A stretch of 64,000 bases of DNA from Chitinimonas taiwanensis DSM 18899. GTDB taxonomy: Bacteria > Pseudomonadota > Gammaproteobacteria > Burkholderiales > Chitinimonadaceae. Of this stretch, positions 8,085 through 19,053 are shown piece after piece (the first letter of the stretch is position 1; every line of letters begins with the position of its first letter). The stretch covers positions 248,001 through 312,000 of the forward strand of contig NZ_FPKR01000001.1 of the NCBI RefSeq assembly GCF_900119825.1, written 5' to 3'. The translations under genes were made by a program, and so were the position numbers. The notes below the pieces were generated by a model. The model made no database searches and had not been told where the DNA came from. It saw only the letters and a list, made by a program, of their open reading frames with translations.

Positions 8085-10880
8085 ATGAGCACAGCCCACC
8101 AGCGTTTCTGCCAGGCCCTGCAAGGGCAGCTGCCCGCCCAGCGCATCATCACCGACCCCATGCTGCGCCTGGCGCTGGGTACCGATGCAAGCTTCTACCG
8201 GCTGATTCCGGAGGTGGTGCTGCGGGTGGAAAGCGAGGCCGAGGTGCAGACGGTGCTGGCCGCCGCTCGGGCCGAACAGGTCGGACTGACCTTCCGCGCT
8301 GCCGGCACCAGCCTGTCCGGCCAGGCGATCAGCGATAGCGTACTGGTGCTGCTCGGCGATGGCTGGGGCGGCCACCAGATTCTGCGCGAGGGCGCCGAGA
8401 TTCGCCTGCAGCCCGGCGTCATCGGCCAGCAGGCCAATGACTGGCTGCGGCCCTACGGGCGCAAGATCGGTCCCGACCCGGCCTCGATCGCCAGCTGCAA
8501 GATAGGCGGCATTGCGGCCAACAACGCCAGCGGCATGTGCTGCGGCACGCGCGACAACAGCTACCACACGCTGGCCGGCCTGCGCGTGATCCTGGCCGAT
8601 GGCAGCGTGCTGGACACGACCGACGCCGCTTCCGTGGCCGCCTTCCGCCAGCAGCAAGCTGGCTTGCTGGCTGGCCTGCGTGCGCTGGCGGACGAGGTGC
8701 ACGCCCAGCCGGCGCTGGCCGAGCGCATCCGCCACAAATACCGGCTGAAGAACACGACCGGCTATGGCCTGAATGCGCTGCTCGATTTCGATGACCCGAT
8801 CGATATGCTCAGCCATCTGTTGATCGGCTCGGAAGGCACGCTGGGTTTTCTGGCCCGCGTGGATTATCGCACCGTGCCCGAGCACCCGCACAAGGCCTCG
8901 GCCCTGCTGCTGTTCGACACGCTGGCTGCCTGCTGCCATACCGTCAGCGCGCTGGCCAACGCCCCGGTCAGCGCCGTGGAGCTGATGGATGCAAAGAGCC
9001 TGGCCGCCGTGGCCGACAAGCTGCCCGAGCTGCTGGGCGAGCGCGCCTATGCGGCCGGCCTGCTGGTCGAAGTGCGCGCACCAAGCGCCGCCCTGTTGGC
9101 CGAGCAGATCGCCGCGGTCGAACAGACACTGGCCGCCTTCCCACTCGCACGCCATACCGGCTTCAGCAGCGAGGCCAGCGACTACGAGCCGTGGTGGGCG
9201 GTGCGCAAGGGCCTGTTCCCGGCCGTGGGTGCGGTGCGCACGCTGGGCAGCACGGTGGTGATCGAGGACGTGACCTTCCCGGTCGACAAGCTGGCCGAGG
9301 GCGTGGCTGGCCTGCAGGGCCTGTTCGCGCGCTTTGGCTATGCCGAGGCCCTGCTGTTCGGCCATGCGCTGGCGGGCAATCTGCATATTGTGTTTGCGCC
9401 GCGCTTCGATGCGCCGGCCGAGGTCGAACGCTACCGCGCGCTGATGGACGCGCTGGTGCAGCTGGTGGCGGTGGAGTTTGGCGGCGCGCTGAAGGGCGAA
9501 CATGGCACCGGGCGCAATATGGCGCCCTTTGTCGCTACCGAATGGGGGGCGGATGGCTATGCGATCATGCAGCGCATCAAGGCCCTGCTCGACCCCAAGG
9601 GCATCCTCAACCCCGGCGTGCTGCTGAATGCCGACCCGGACATCCACCTCAAGCACCTGAAGCCGATGCCGGCCGCCAACCCGCTGGTGGATAAATGTAT
9701 TGAATGCGGCTTTTGCGAAGCGGCCTGTCCCGCGCATGGCTACACGCTCAGCCCACGCCAGCGCATCGTGGTCTGGCGCCAGCTGCAGGCCTGGCGCAAC
9801 GACCCCCAGCAGGCCAAGGAACGCACGCGCTGGCTCGCCCAGTATCGTCAGCGCGGCATCGCCAGCTGCGCCGCTACCGGTATGTGCGCAAGCCGCTGTC
9901 CGGTGGGCATCGATACCGGCGCACTGATGCAGGCGCTGCGCGGACCAAGCCGTGCACCGCTGCTGGCCAGCCAGCTCGCCCAGCAATACCGGCTGGTTAG
10001 CGCCGGCGCCAGGCTGGGTCTGCACGGCTGGCAGTGGGCAGGTCGTCTGCTGGGCCGCGCACGCCTAGCGCGTCTGAACCAGGCCGCGCACCGACGCTGG
10101 CCCACAATTCCGCTGCTGCCGATCACGCTGTCGCCGGCGCAGCCGCTCAAGCTCAGTCCCGTGCCAGGCGGCGAGCCGGTAGTGGTATTTCCCAGCTGCC
10201 CAAACCGGGTGTTGGCCGGCAGCGATGGGCAGCACAGCGAGCTGGCCGCCACCTTGCGCGTGCTGACCCGCGCCGGCTTCAGCCCGCGCCTGCCCGAGCA
10301 GTATGCGGGCCTGTGCTGCGGCCAGCCCTTTGCTTCCAAGAACGCCCATGTGGCGGCCGATGCGGCATTAGCGCGTAGCAACGCCGCCCTGCTGGCCGCC
10401 AGCGAGCAGGGCCGCCTGCCCATTTATCTGGATAACGGCCCGTGCGGCCTGCGCCTGATCGCGGCACAGCAGGCCGGCCAGCTCGACGCGCGCCTGCAGC
10501 TGCATGCGGCGCCCAGCTTTCTCTACCGCCAGGTGCTGCCGCGCCTGGCGCTGCGCAAAACCGCCCGCCTGGCCCTGCATGTACCGTGCAGCATCAGCAA
10601 GCAGGGCGGGGCTGGCGAGCTGCGCGCGCTGGCGGGTGCGCTGGCCGAACAGGTGGTCGAAAGCGGCGTGGCCTGCTGCGGCTTTGCTGGCGACAAGGGC
10701 CTCAGCCAGCCCGAGCTGAACCAGCATGCGCTGCGCGAGGTGGCCGCGCGCCAACAGGGCTGCAGCGGTGGCATCTCGGCCAGCCGTACCTGCCAGATCG
10801 GTCTGAGCACGCATGCCGGCCTCGTCTATGACGGAGTCGAAGTCTGGCTGGACCGGCTGAGTGCGCCGAACCTGAGCTAG
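8085..10880 (+). CDS. Fused FAD-linked and Fe-S D-2-hydroxyacid (D-lactate) dehydrogenase, Dld-II/YdiJ type
   Basis: 931 residues from the ATG at 8085; the frame is open upstream, but residues matching the family begin here. Order: PCMH-type FAD-binding domain (TFRAAGTSLSGQAISD, SCKIGGIAANNASGMCCGT), FAD-linked oxidase C-terminal domain (ALAGNLHIVF, GEHGTGRNMAPFV), a ferredoxin-like module with CIECGFCEAACP (Cys 538-548) and CAATGMCASRCPVG (from Cys 595), and two CCG repeats (GLCCGQPFASKN and ACCGFAGDKG). This architecture is that of respiratory D-lactate or D-2-hydroxyglutarate dehydrogenases that pass electrons to quinones. Length agrees with the Shewanella Dld-II type rather than the longer E. 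coli YdiJ. No lactate permease gene adjoins it. Confidence 0.88.
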   Translation: MSTAHQRFCQALQGQLPAQRIITDPMLRLALGTDASFYRLIPEVVLRVESEAEVQTVLAAARAEQVGLTFRAAGTSLSGQAISDSVLVLLGDGWGGHQILREGAEIRLQPGVIGQQANDWLRPYGRKIGPDPASIASCKIGGIAANNASGMCCGTRDNSYHTLAGLRVILADGSVLDTTDAASVAAFRQQQAGLLAGLRALADEVHAQPALAERIRHKYRLKNTTGYGLNALLDFDDPIDMLSHLLIGSEGTLGFLARVDYRTVPEHPHKASALLLFDTLAACCHTVSALANAPVSAVELMDAKSLAAVADKLPELLGERAYAAGLLVEVRAPSAALLAEQIAAVEQTLAAFPLARHTGFSSEASDYEPWWAVRKGLFPAVGAVRTLGSTVVIEDVTFPVDKLAEGVAGLQGLFARFGYAEALLFGHALAGNLHIVFAPRFDAPAEVERYRALMDALVQLVAVEFGGALKGEHGTGRNMAPFVATEWGADGYAIMQRIKALLDPKGILNPGVLLNADPDIHLKHLKPMPAANPLVDKCIECGFCEAACPAHGYTLSPRQRIVVWRQLQAWRNDPQQAKERTRWLAQYRQRGIASCAATGMCASRCPVGIDTGALMQALRGPSRAPLLASQLAQQYRLVSAGARLGLHGWQWAGRLLGRARLARLNQAAHRRWPTIPLLPITLSPAQPLKLSPVPGGEPVVVFPSCPNRVLAGSDGQHSELAATLRVLTRAGFSPRLPEQYAGLCCGQPFASKNAHVAADAALARSNAALLAASEQGRLPIYLDNGPCGLRLIAAQQAGQLDARLQLHAAPSFLYRQVLPRLALRKTARLALHVPCSISKQGGAGELRALAGALAEQVVESGVACCGFAGDKGLSQPELNQHALREVAARQQGCSGGISASRTCQIGLSTHAGLVYDGVEVWLDRLSAPNLS

Positions 10881-11131
10881 GCCACGTCGGCACACGCTTG
10901 TTGCAAGCTCGGCAGCATTCCTCACGCCTCGGCGCGAACTCGGCCGCTCGGCTAGCCATGGCGGTTTCTCCGCATTACGATGCCGGCCCAAGCAGCTACA
11001 CAATGGTTGCCCATGCTTGGCAAGTCGCCTACCGGCTGGCTTGCCTGACCACGTAACGCGAATATCTGCGGAAAGCCGACCCAGCCCATCACCCCGGGCC
11101 AGCGGGTGCCGACCGCGCGGAGCCACAAGCC

Positions 11132-12166
11132 ATGACCGCCTTCGTTTTCAACGAACCCAATTTCGACGCCCACGAGCAAGTGGTGTTCGTCTCCGAGCCG
11201 AAATCCGGCCTGAAAGCCATCATCGCCGTACACAACACTCATCTGGGCCCCGCCATGGGCGGCTGCCGGATGTGGAACTACGCCAGCGAAGCCGAGGCGG
11301 TGACCGATGTGCTGCGTCTGTCGCGCGGCATGACCTACAAGAACGCCGTGGCCGGCCTGCCGATTGGCGGCGGCAAGAGCGTGATCATCGGCAATCCGAA
11401 GACCGACAAGACCCCGGCCCTGTTCGAAGCGCTGGGCGAGGCGCTCGAGCGCCTGGGCGGCCGCTATGTGACGGCCGAAGACGTGGGCACCAGCCCGGCC
11501 GATATGGCCCATGTGGCGCAGAAGACCAGCTTCGTGGCGGGCCTCGGGGCCAGCGGCGATCCTTCCCCGTTCACCGCCCTCGGCTGCTTTGTTGGCGCGC
11601 AGGCGGCGGTCAAGCACCAGCTCAAGCGTGATTCCATGGAAGGCCTGATCGTGGCACTGCAGGGCCTTGGCCATGTCGGCTACGACTATGCACGCCGCCT
11701 GCATGCCGCCGGCGCCAAGCTGGTGGTGGCCGATATCGACCAGGCCGCACTGGAGCGCGCGCGCCGCGAGCTGGGCGCCGAGGTGGTGCCGGTCGACTCG
11801 ATCTATGACGTACAGGCCGATATCTACGCACCCTGCGCCCTGGGTGCCACGCTGAACCCGAACACCCTGGGCCGCCTGAAGGCCAAGATCGTGGCCGGCG
11901 CGGCCAATAATCAGCTGGCCACCGCCGATATCGGCGAGGCACTGCGCCAGAAGGGCATCCTGTATGCGCCGGACTTCGTGATCAACGCCGGCGGCATCAT
12001 CAAGGTCTGCTACGAATACCTGAGCAAGCCGGAAGCCGATGTGGAAGCCCATGTGCGCCAGATCGGCGACACGCTGGCCGAGGTGTTTGCGCGCGCCGAA
12101 CGCGAAGGTCTGCCCACCAGCGTGGTGGCCGACCGGGTGGCCGAGCAGCGCTTCAAGCCCGCCTGA
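11132..12166 (+). CDS. Leucine dehydrogenase-like Glu/Leu/Phe/Val dehydrogenase
   Basis: 344 residues. The N-terminal substrate domain carries LGPAMGGCRMWNY and AVAGLPIGGGKSVI with the catalytic lysine, followed by AEDVGTSPADM. The NAD-binding domain has ALQGLGHVGYDYARRL (GxGxxG). The length and these motifs match leucine/phenylalanine/valine dehydrogenases, which reversibly deaminate branched or aromatic amino acids to 2-oxoacids with NAD. Which amino acid is preferred cannot be told from sequence alone. GGAG lies nine bases before the ATG. The 251-bp gap upstream holds no other gene I can support. It is monocistronic, with a strong terminator behind it. Confidence 0.88.
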   Translation: MTAFVFNEPNFDAHEQVVFVSEPKSGLKAIIAVHNTHLGPAMGGCRMWNYASEAEAVTDVLRLSRGMTYKNAVAGLPIGGGKSVIIGNPKTDKTPALFEALGEALERLGGRYVTAEDVGTSPADMAHVAQKTSFVAGLGASGDPSPFTALGCFVGAQAAVKHQLKRDSMEGLIVALQGLGHVGYDYARRLHAAGAKLVVADIDQAALERARRELGAEVVPVDSIYDVQADIYAPCALGATLNPNTLGRLKAKIVAGAANNQLATADIGEALRQKGILYAPDFVINAGGIIKVCYEYLSKPEADVEAHVRQIGDTLAEVFARAEREGLPTSVVADRVAEQRFKPA

Positions 12167-12176
12167 AACCGGCACG

Positions 12177-12190
12177 GTTTCATGTGAAAC
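12177..12190 (+). promoter_or_regulatory. parS-like site 1 (GTTTCATGTGAAAC)
   Basis: One mismatch from the universal ParB-binding core GTTTCACGTGAAAC, with GGT before and CA after (14 of 16 positions of the extended site). It lies between the dehydrogenase stop codon and its terminator. An identical 14-mer occurs at 60455. Confidence 0.45.
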
Positions 12191-12223
12191 AGCCCGGCCA
12201 TTTGGTCGGGCTGTTTGCTTTGG
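12188..12223 (+). terminator. Intrinsic terminator after leucine dehydrogenase-like gene
   Basis: AACAGCCCGGCC (12188-12199) and GGTCGGGCTGTT (12204-12215) form a 12-bp stem with an ATTT loop and one G-T pair, followed by TGCTTT. Confidence 0.8.
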
Positions 12224-12286
12224 CGGCGCCGCTACGGAAAACCACTAGGCTTTGTAGTTGTCGGCCCGGAAACTACCCATAACAAT

Positions 12287-12308
12287 GCCTCTACACAGAA
12301 TAAGAGGC
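12287..12308 (+). promoter_or_regulatory. Hairpin overlapping the ribosome binding site of the HAD gene
   Basis: GCCTCT (12287-12292) can pair with AGAGGC (12303-12308). The right arm contains the AGAGG that lies seven bases before the ATG at 12315, so folding would hide it. The stem is only six pairs, so an effect on translation is inference. Confidence 0.35.
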
Positions 12309-12314
12309 CACCCC

Positions 12315-12965
12315 ATGGACTTCCCCTTCAAGGCCGTGCTGTTCGATATGGACGGCACGATTACCGACACCACCCCGCTGCATGACGCGGCCTGGGACGA
12401 CTTCGCGCGTGCGCACACCGGCCAGGGCCTGAACCCTGGCGATCCGCGCCTGGTGCCGGGCCGTACCATCGACGTGGTGCGGGCCATCCTGGGCCGGCAG
12501 GTACAGGGTGCCGAGGCGCAGCGCCTGCACGACGACAAGGAGCAGCGCTTCCATACCCTGGCGCGCGGCAAGCTGAACACCCTGCCTGGCTTCGCCCGCT
12601 ACCGGCGCTGGCTGCGCATGCGGCATATCCCGGTCGCGCTGGTCACCAATGCGCCGCGCATCAATATCGATTTCACCCTGCACGAGCTGCAGCTCGAATA
12701 CGGCTTCGACCTGATCCTGGGCGCCGAGGATACCGAGCGCGGCAAGCCGCATCCCGATCCGTTTCTGGAGGCCTGCAGGCGCCTGAAGGTGGCACCGCAG
12801 GATGCACTGGTACATGAGGATTCGGCGCTCGGCATTGCTGCCGGTGTGGCGGCCGGCTGCAAGGTGGCCGCCATCCTGACCGGCATCAGCCCGGCCGCCG
12901 CTCGCTCGGCCGGCGCACGCTGGTCGGCTGACAACTTCGAACAGTGGCTGGCACAGATCAACTAG
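12315..12965 (+). CDS. HAD superfamily hydrolase, beta-phosphoglucomutase/phosphatase-like
   Basis: 216 residues from the ATG at 12315, with AGAGG seven bases upstream; an earlier TTG at 12258 is less likely. Motif I is LFDMDGTITDT (nucleophile Asp and second Asp), motif II is the serine/threonine in LVTNAPR, motif III is the lysine in RGKPHPDPF, and motif IV is HEDSALGIAAGVAAG. The C1 helical cap between motifs I and II places it in the PGMB/phosphatase-like subfamily. Many such proteins hydrolyse sugar phosphates, and the substrate cannot be predicted. The DMDGT form with a Thr before the cap fits either phosphatase or mutase. Confidence 0.85.
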   Translation: MDFPFKAVLFDMDGTITDTTPLHDAAWDDFARAHTGQGLNPGDPRLVPGRTIDVVRAILGRQVQGAEAQRLHDDKEQRFHTLARGKLNTLPGFARYRRWLRMRHIPVALVTNAPRINIDFTLHELQLEYGFDLILGAEDTERGKPHPDPFLEACRRLKVAPQDALVHEDSALGIAAGVAAGCKVAAILTGISPAAARSAGARWSADNFEQWLAQIN

Positions 12966-12973
12966 CCACGCGA

Positions 12974-13006
12974 GGGGCGGGCCAGGCCTTGGCCCGCCCC
13001 GTTTAT
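12974..13006 (+). terminator. Intrinsic terminator after HAD gene
   Basis: GGGGCGGGCC (12974-12983) pairs with GGCCCGCCCC (12991-13000) around a seven-base loop, followed by GTTTAT, a short T tract. Confidence 0.7.
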
Positions 13007-13074
13007 CGGCCGCCATCCTGTGCTGAGCGACGCGCACACTATGCTGGAAAGCGTTCGCTCCAGACCTGTGCGCC

Positions 13075-14373
13075 ATGATCGAGCCTCCCCTCCCTGCCGA
13101 GCTGTTGACCGAGCTGGCCAGCATGCGCGGTCTGCTGGATGAGATCGGTGCCTATATCTTCACCAAGGATCTGCACGGCCGTTACACCTATGCGAACCGC
13201 TATGTGTTGGCCCTGTTCGGCACCACGCTGGAACAGACCCTGGGGCGGGATGACCGTGAGTTCTTCGATCAGGCTCGTTCGGCCGAGCTATGGGACAACG
13301 ACAGACGGGTGCTCGAGCAGGGCGAGACCATAGAGCGTGAAGAGATCAACTATCTGAAGGACAGCGGCGAGCAGCGCATTTACTGGTCGGTGAAGAAACC
13401 GGTGCGCAACGCGGCCGGGGAGATTGTTGGCATGTGCGGCATCTCCACCGACATCACCGAACGCAAGCGCCTGGCCGCCAAGCTGGACGAGCAGCGCCAG
13501 CTCCTGGAAACCATCCTCAACCATATCGGCGCCTACATCTATATGAAGGATCGCCAGCGGCGCTTTCTGTATGTGAACCCAATGGTGGCGCACCTGCTGG
13601 GCCGTCCGCCCGAAGCCATCATGGGCCGCTACGATGTGGAACTGATGGCCAAGGCCGATGCCGAGCTCTTGTCGCGCCTGGATGACAAGGTATTCCGCAC
13701 CGGGCGCATGCAGGCTGGCGAGGAGAGCTTTCCCGACCAGCATGGCAAGCTGCGCCACTACTGGTCGATCAAGGTGCCGCTACCCTCGGCCAGCGGCAAG
13801 CCCGAGCAACTGATCGGTTTCTCGTCCGATATCACCGAGCTGCACGATCTGAAGGAACAGCTGCAACAGCTATCGATGACCGACAGCCTGACCGGCCTGT
13901 TCAACCGCCGCCATTTCTTCGCGCTGGCCGAGAAGGAAGTGGCGCGCACGCGCCGCCACAAGCTGGCACTGGCGCTGATGATCATCGATATCGATCACTT
14001 CAAGCGGGTCAACGACCAGTACGGTCATCCGGTCGGCGACTGCGTGCTGCGCGAAGTCGGCCAGATCATGCAGTCCATGGTGCGCCAGGAGGACACGCTG
14101 GCCAGGGTGGGTGGCGAGGAGTTCGCTATCCTGCTGCCCAGCACCCAGGCCGCCGATGCCCATGCGCTGGCCGAGCGGCTGCGCGAGCAGATTGGCGCGG
14201 CAACGCTGGCCGCCTGCATGGGCACTGCGCTCAGCGTCACGGTCAGCATTGGTCTCGCGCATCTGCAAGCGGCCGATACACGCTTCGACAGCCTGTATAC
14301 GCGCGCCGACCAGATGCTGTACCAGGCCAAGCACGGAGGCCGCGACCGGCTGTGCGCCGAACCTGGGCTTTAG
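13075..14373 (+). CDS. Diguanylate cyclase with tandem PAS domains
   Basis: 432 residues. PAS 1 (about 15-130) and PAS 2 (about 140-262) look like internal duplicates: IGAYIFTKDLHGRYTYANRY in the first and IGAYIYMKDRQRRFLYVNPM in the second, each ending in a PAC-like segment (GISTDITERKR and GFSSDITELHD). The GGDEF domain begins at TDSLTGLFNRRHF, has IDIDHFKRVNDQYGHPVGD, and an active GGEEF near residue 346. RQED five residues earlier is a product-inhibition I-site (RxxD). It should therefore make cyclic di-GMP with feedback control. No membrane segment is seen, so it is cytoplasmic and senses an internal signal or cofactor. Convergent with the TPR gene, 10 bases away. Confidence 0.93.
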   Translation: MIEPPLPAELLTELASMRGLLDEIGAYIFTKDLHGRYTYANRYVLALFGTTLEQTLGRDDREFFDQARSAELWDNDRRVLEQGETIEREEINYLKDSGEQRIYWSVKKPVRNAAGEIVGMCGISTDITERKRLAAKLDEQRQLLETILNHIGAYIYMKDRQRRFLYVNPMVAHLLGRPPEAIMGRYDVELMAKADAELLSRLDDKVFRTGRMQAGEESFPDQHGKLRHYWSIKVPLPSASGKPEQLIGFSSDITELHDLKEQLQQLSMTDSLTGLFNRRHFFALAEKEVARTRRHKLALALMIIDIDHFKRVNDQYGHPVGDCVLREVGQIMQSMVRQEDTLARVGGEEFAILLPSTQAADAHALAERLREQIGAATLAACMGTALSVTVSIGLAHLQAADTRFDSLYTRADQMLYQAKHGGRDRLCAEPGL

Positions 14374-14383
14374 CCAGCCCGCT

Positions 14384-14803
14384 TCAGGCCACAGCCTTCA
14401 CGCAGGCGCGGTACTTGGCATCCTCGTCCTCGAACACTTCCTCACCGCCGTGCGCATAGGCCAGGTTCAGCGCCACGCTGGCTTGCTCAAGCCGACCGAG
14501 CTCATACTCGGCCTGTCCAAGACGCAGCTGCACGAAGGCATTGTCCGCGCCTTCCGGACATTCGACTGCCGTCGCCAGCGCCTGCTGGGCGCGTTCCATA
14601 TCGCCCATCAGGAAGCAGGCATCACCGATGGCGGTCAGCACCCAGGTGCTGGCCTCCCAGCGGCTCAGGTCGGACGGCAAGAGCGCGCGGGCTTCCTCGT
14701 ATTTGAGCAGGGCGGCATCGAACTTGCCCTTGTCGAACAGCTTGTCTCCCTCATCCAGCAAGGCCTGGATGGGTTCGTGCAGGATGGCGGGTAGGGCGGT
14801 CAT
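14384..14803 (-). CDS. Small tetratricopeptide-repeat protein
   Basis: 139 residues from the ATG at 14803, chosen because GGAG sits five bases upstream; an earlier start would add 15 residues of poor character. The sequence is acidic and helical with TPR-like repeats: EGDKLFDKGKFDAALLKYEE, AIGDACFLMGDMERAQQAL, and LRLGQAEYELGRLEQASVAL. The block LPSDLSRWEASTWVLTAIGD recalls a family of short TPR proteins often encoded as stand-alone genes or beside toxin genes, from memory and not verified. No toxin gene adjoins it here. Function unknown; a protein-binding scaffold is the safest description. Confidence 0.75.
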   Translation of the reverse strand: MTALPAILHEPIQALLDEGDKLFDKGKFDAALLKYEEARALLPSDLSRWEASTWVLTAIGDACFLMGDMERAQQALATAVECPEGADNAFVQLRLGQAEYELGRLEQASVALNLAYAHGGEEVFEDEDAKYRACVKAVA

Positions 14804-14910
14804 AGATACTCCGGAACAGGGTGGGGCGAGCGGCTGCGGCAGACCCACATACTGCCAGCAAGCGCGCTAGCTGTGGCGATCCGCAAGCTGGCTCAGGATG
14901 GGCGTGGTGG

Positions 14911-14942
14911 AAGAAAAGCAAAACCCGGCCGCAGCCGGGTTT
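14911..14942 (-). terminator. Intrinsic terminator after gcvP
   Basis: On the minus strand AAACCCGGC and GCCGGGTTT (plus 14921-14929 and 14934-14942) form a stem, followed by TTTTGCTTTTCTT. Confidence 0.85.
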
Positions 14943-14971
14943 CGCACAACAGCGCGGCCGCCAAGGGCGGC

Positions 14972-17839
<2,868 letters not shown>

Positions 17840-17903
17840 GGTATGACCCTTCAGCAATGACCGCCTGGCAGCTTGGCTCAGCGGTGGACTCAGAAACGAC
17901 AAA

Positions 17904-17924
17904 CCGGCCGCTTATGGCGGCCGG
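17904..17924 (-). terminator. Hairpin between gcvH and gcvP, possible partial terminator
   Basis: CCGGCCGC (17904-17911) pairs with GCGGCCGG (17917-17924). On the minus strand it is followed by TTTGTCGTTTC, a broken T tract, which could reduce readthrough from gcvH into gcvP. A second perfect hairpin, GGCTCTC with GAGAGCC, lies at 17936-17954 just behind the gcvH stop. Confidence 0.45.
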
Positions 17925-17960
17925 TGAGGAAGCAAGGCTCTCTGCAGGAGAGCCGGGAAA

Positions 17961-18350
17961 TCAGGCGCCGATTTCCTTGGCGTAAGCGGCGGCGTCCATC
18001 AGGCCGTCCAGCACGCTGGCATCGGCGGGCTTGATCTTGAAGAACCAGCCTGCGCCATAGGGATCGCTGTTCACGGTATCGGGCGCATCGGCCAGCGCTT
18101 CGTTCACGGCGATGATTTCACCAGCAATCGGCGCATACACATCGGAAGCGGACTTCACCGATTCCACCACGCCGGCGCCCGCATCGGCGGCCAGCACATC
18201 GCCCACGCTCGGCACTTCCACATACACCACATCACCGAGCAGGCTCTGTGCATGATCGGTAATACCCACGGTCACGCTGCCGTCGGCTTCAAGGCGCAGC
18301 CACTCGTGGCTGGCAACGTACTTCAGATCGCTGGGGATGTTGGTGCTCAT
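17961..18350 (-). CDS. gcvH: Glycine cleavage system H protein (lipoyl carrier)
   Basis: 129 residues. It carries the lipoyl-lysine motif [12 protein letters not shown] with Lys-66 as the modified residue, and the conserved [19 protein letters not shown] and [14 protein letters not shown] segments. GcvH shuttles the aminomethyl group between GcvP, GcvT and the L protein. The L protein (lipoamide dehydrogenase) is not in the window. It stands 127 bp behind the GNAT gene, a gap long enough for its own promoter, though I found none I trust. Confidence 0.97.
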   Translation of the reverse strand: MSTNIPSDLKYVASHEWLRLEADGSVTVGITDHAQSLLGDVVYVEVPSVGDVLAADAGAGVVESVKSASDVYAPIAGEIIAVNEALADAPDTVNSDPYGAGWFFKIKPADASVLDGLMDAAAYAKEIGA

Positions 18351-18477
18351 GGTTATCTCGTCATGTGTCGGCCCGGTAAGGCCGGATTATTCGGTGGACC
18401 AGCTACTTCCTGATGAGAAGCCTAGCCAGGAAGAATTGGCGCGGATTCTATCAAAACTGTAGGGGGTTCCGCTGCTG

Positions 18478-18981
18478 TTACAAGCACTTGTCTTGATGAA
18501 GCACCGCTGCTGCGAGCTCACCGGCCTTCTGCGTTGGCAATAAGCTGCTCGTGGGTGAGCCGTCATAGAGTCGGTTCCAATCGAGACGGGCCAAGGTATC
18601 CGGGTAAGCAGAAAAGCCGAGTCGCTGGTAAAAGCCCTGCACCTCAACATCCGCCACCAGCATCACCCGCCAAACCGGCAGCTTTGCCTGCAGACGGCCC
18701 ATGATCTCGCGTCCCAGACCCTGGCTTTGGTAGTCAGGGTGTACCGCTACGTCGTAGATCACGGCGTGGTATTCGCCATCGCTGATCGCCCTAGCAACGC
18801 CGATGAGACGATCTTTCTCAAAGACATAGCAGACAGCGGTGCTAGCCAGGAAAGCACGCCTCAGCTTATCGCCCTGACGCCCTGCAAGGCCGGCCTGTGC
18901 AAACAAGGCTTCCAGTTCAGTCCAATCCACACCCTCGTGGTGATCCTGAAAATGAAGATCGGCAGACGGCGCCACTATCAA
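18478..18981 (-). CDS. GNAT family N-acetyltransferase inside the gcv gene group
   Basis: 167 residues. The acetyl-CoA motif A is VAVHPDYQSQGLGREIMGRL (Q/RxxGxG/A), and motif B includes VQGFYQRLGFSAYPDTLARL. The preceding beta strands contain VFEKDRLIGVARAISDGEYH. It therefore acetylates an amine of unknown nature. It lies between gcvT (72 bp) and gcvH (127 bp) on the same strand. In most bacteria these two genes are adjacent, so it looks like an insertion. The C-terminal 30 residues beyond the GNAT fold are unassigned. No evidence ties it to glycine metabolism other than position. Confidence 0.85.
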   Translation of the reverse strand: MIVAPSADLHFQDHHEGVDWTELEALFAQAGLAGRQGDKLRRAFLASTAVCYVFEKDRLIGVARAISDGEYHAVIYDVAVHPDYQSQGLGREIMGRLQAKLPVWRVMLVADVEVQGFYQRLGFSAYPDTLARLDWNRLYDGSPTSSLLPTQKAGELAAAVLHQDKCL

Positions 18982-19012
18982 ACTCCAAACCCAAACGGCT
19001 TGCTCAAAGCGA

Positions 19013-19042
19013 TCCGCAGGCCTGCACAGACAAGCCTGCGGA
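19013..19042 (-). terminator. Hairpin between gcvT and the GNAT gene
   Basis: TCCGCAGGC (19013-19021) pairs perfectly with GCCTGCGGA (19034-19042) around a 12-base loop. The minus-strand downstream sequence ATCGCTTTG has only a short T run, so it may be a weak terminator or an mRNA-protecting stem. Confidence 0.4.
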
Positions 19043-19053
19043 CACGGTCGAAC

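Noticed and set aside
8058-10025. 655-codon minus-strand open frame opposite the FAD/Fe-S dehydrogenase
   Set aside because: The plus strand carries unmistakable FAD and Fe-S motifs over the same bases; the antisense product is low-complexity shadow sequence.
18351-18477. Glycine riboswitch before gcvH
   Set aside because: I looked for the paired aptamer stems and did not see them. The gap is short, and eye inspection is weak evidence, so no feature is claimed.
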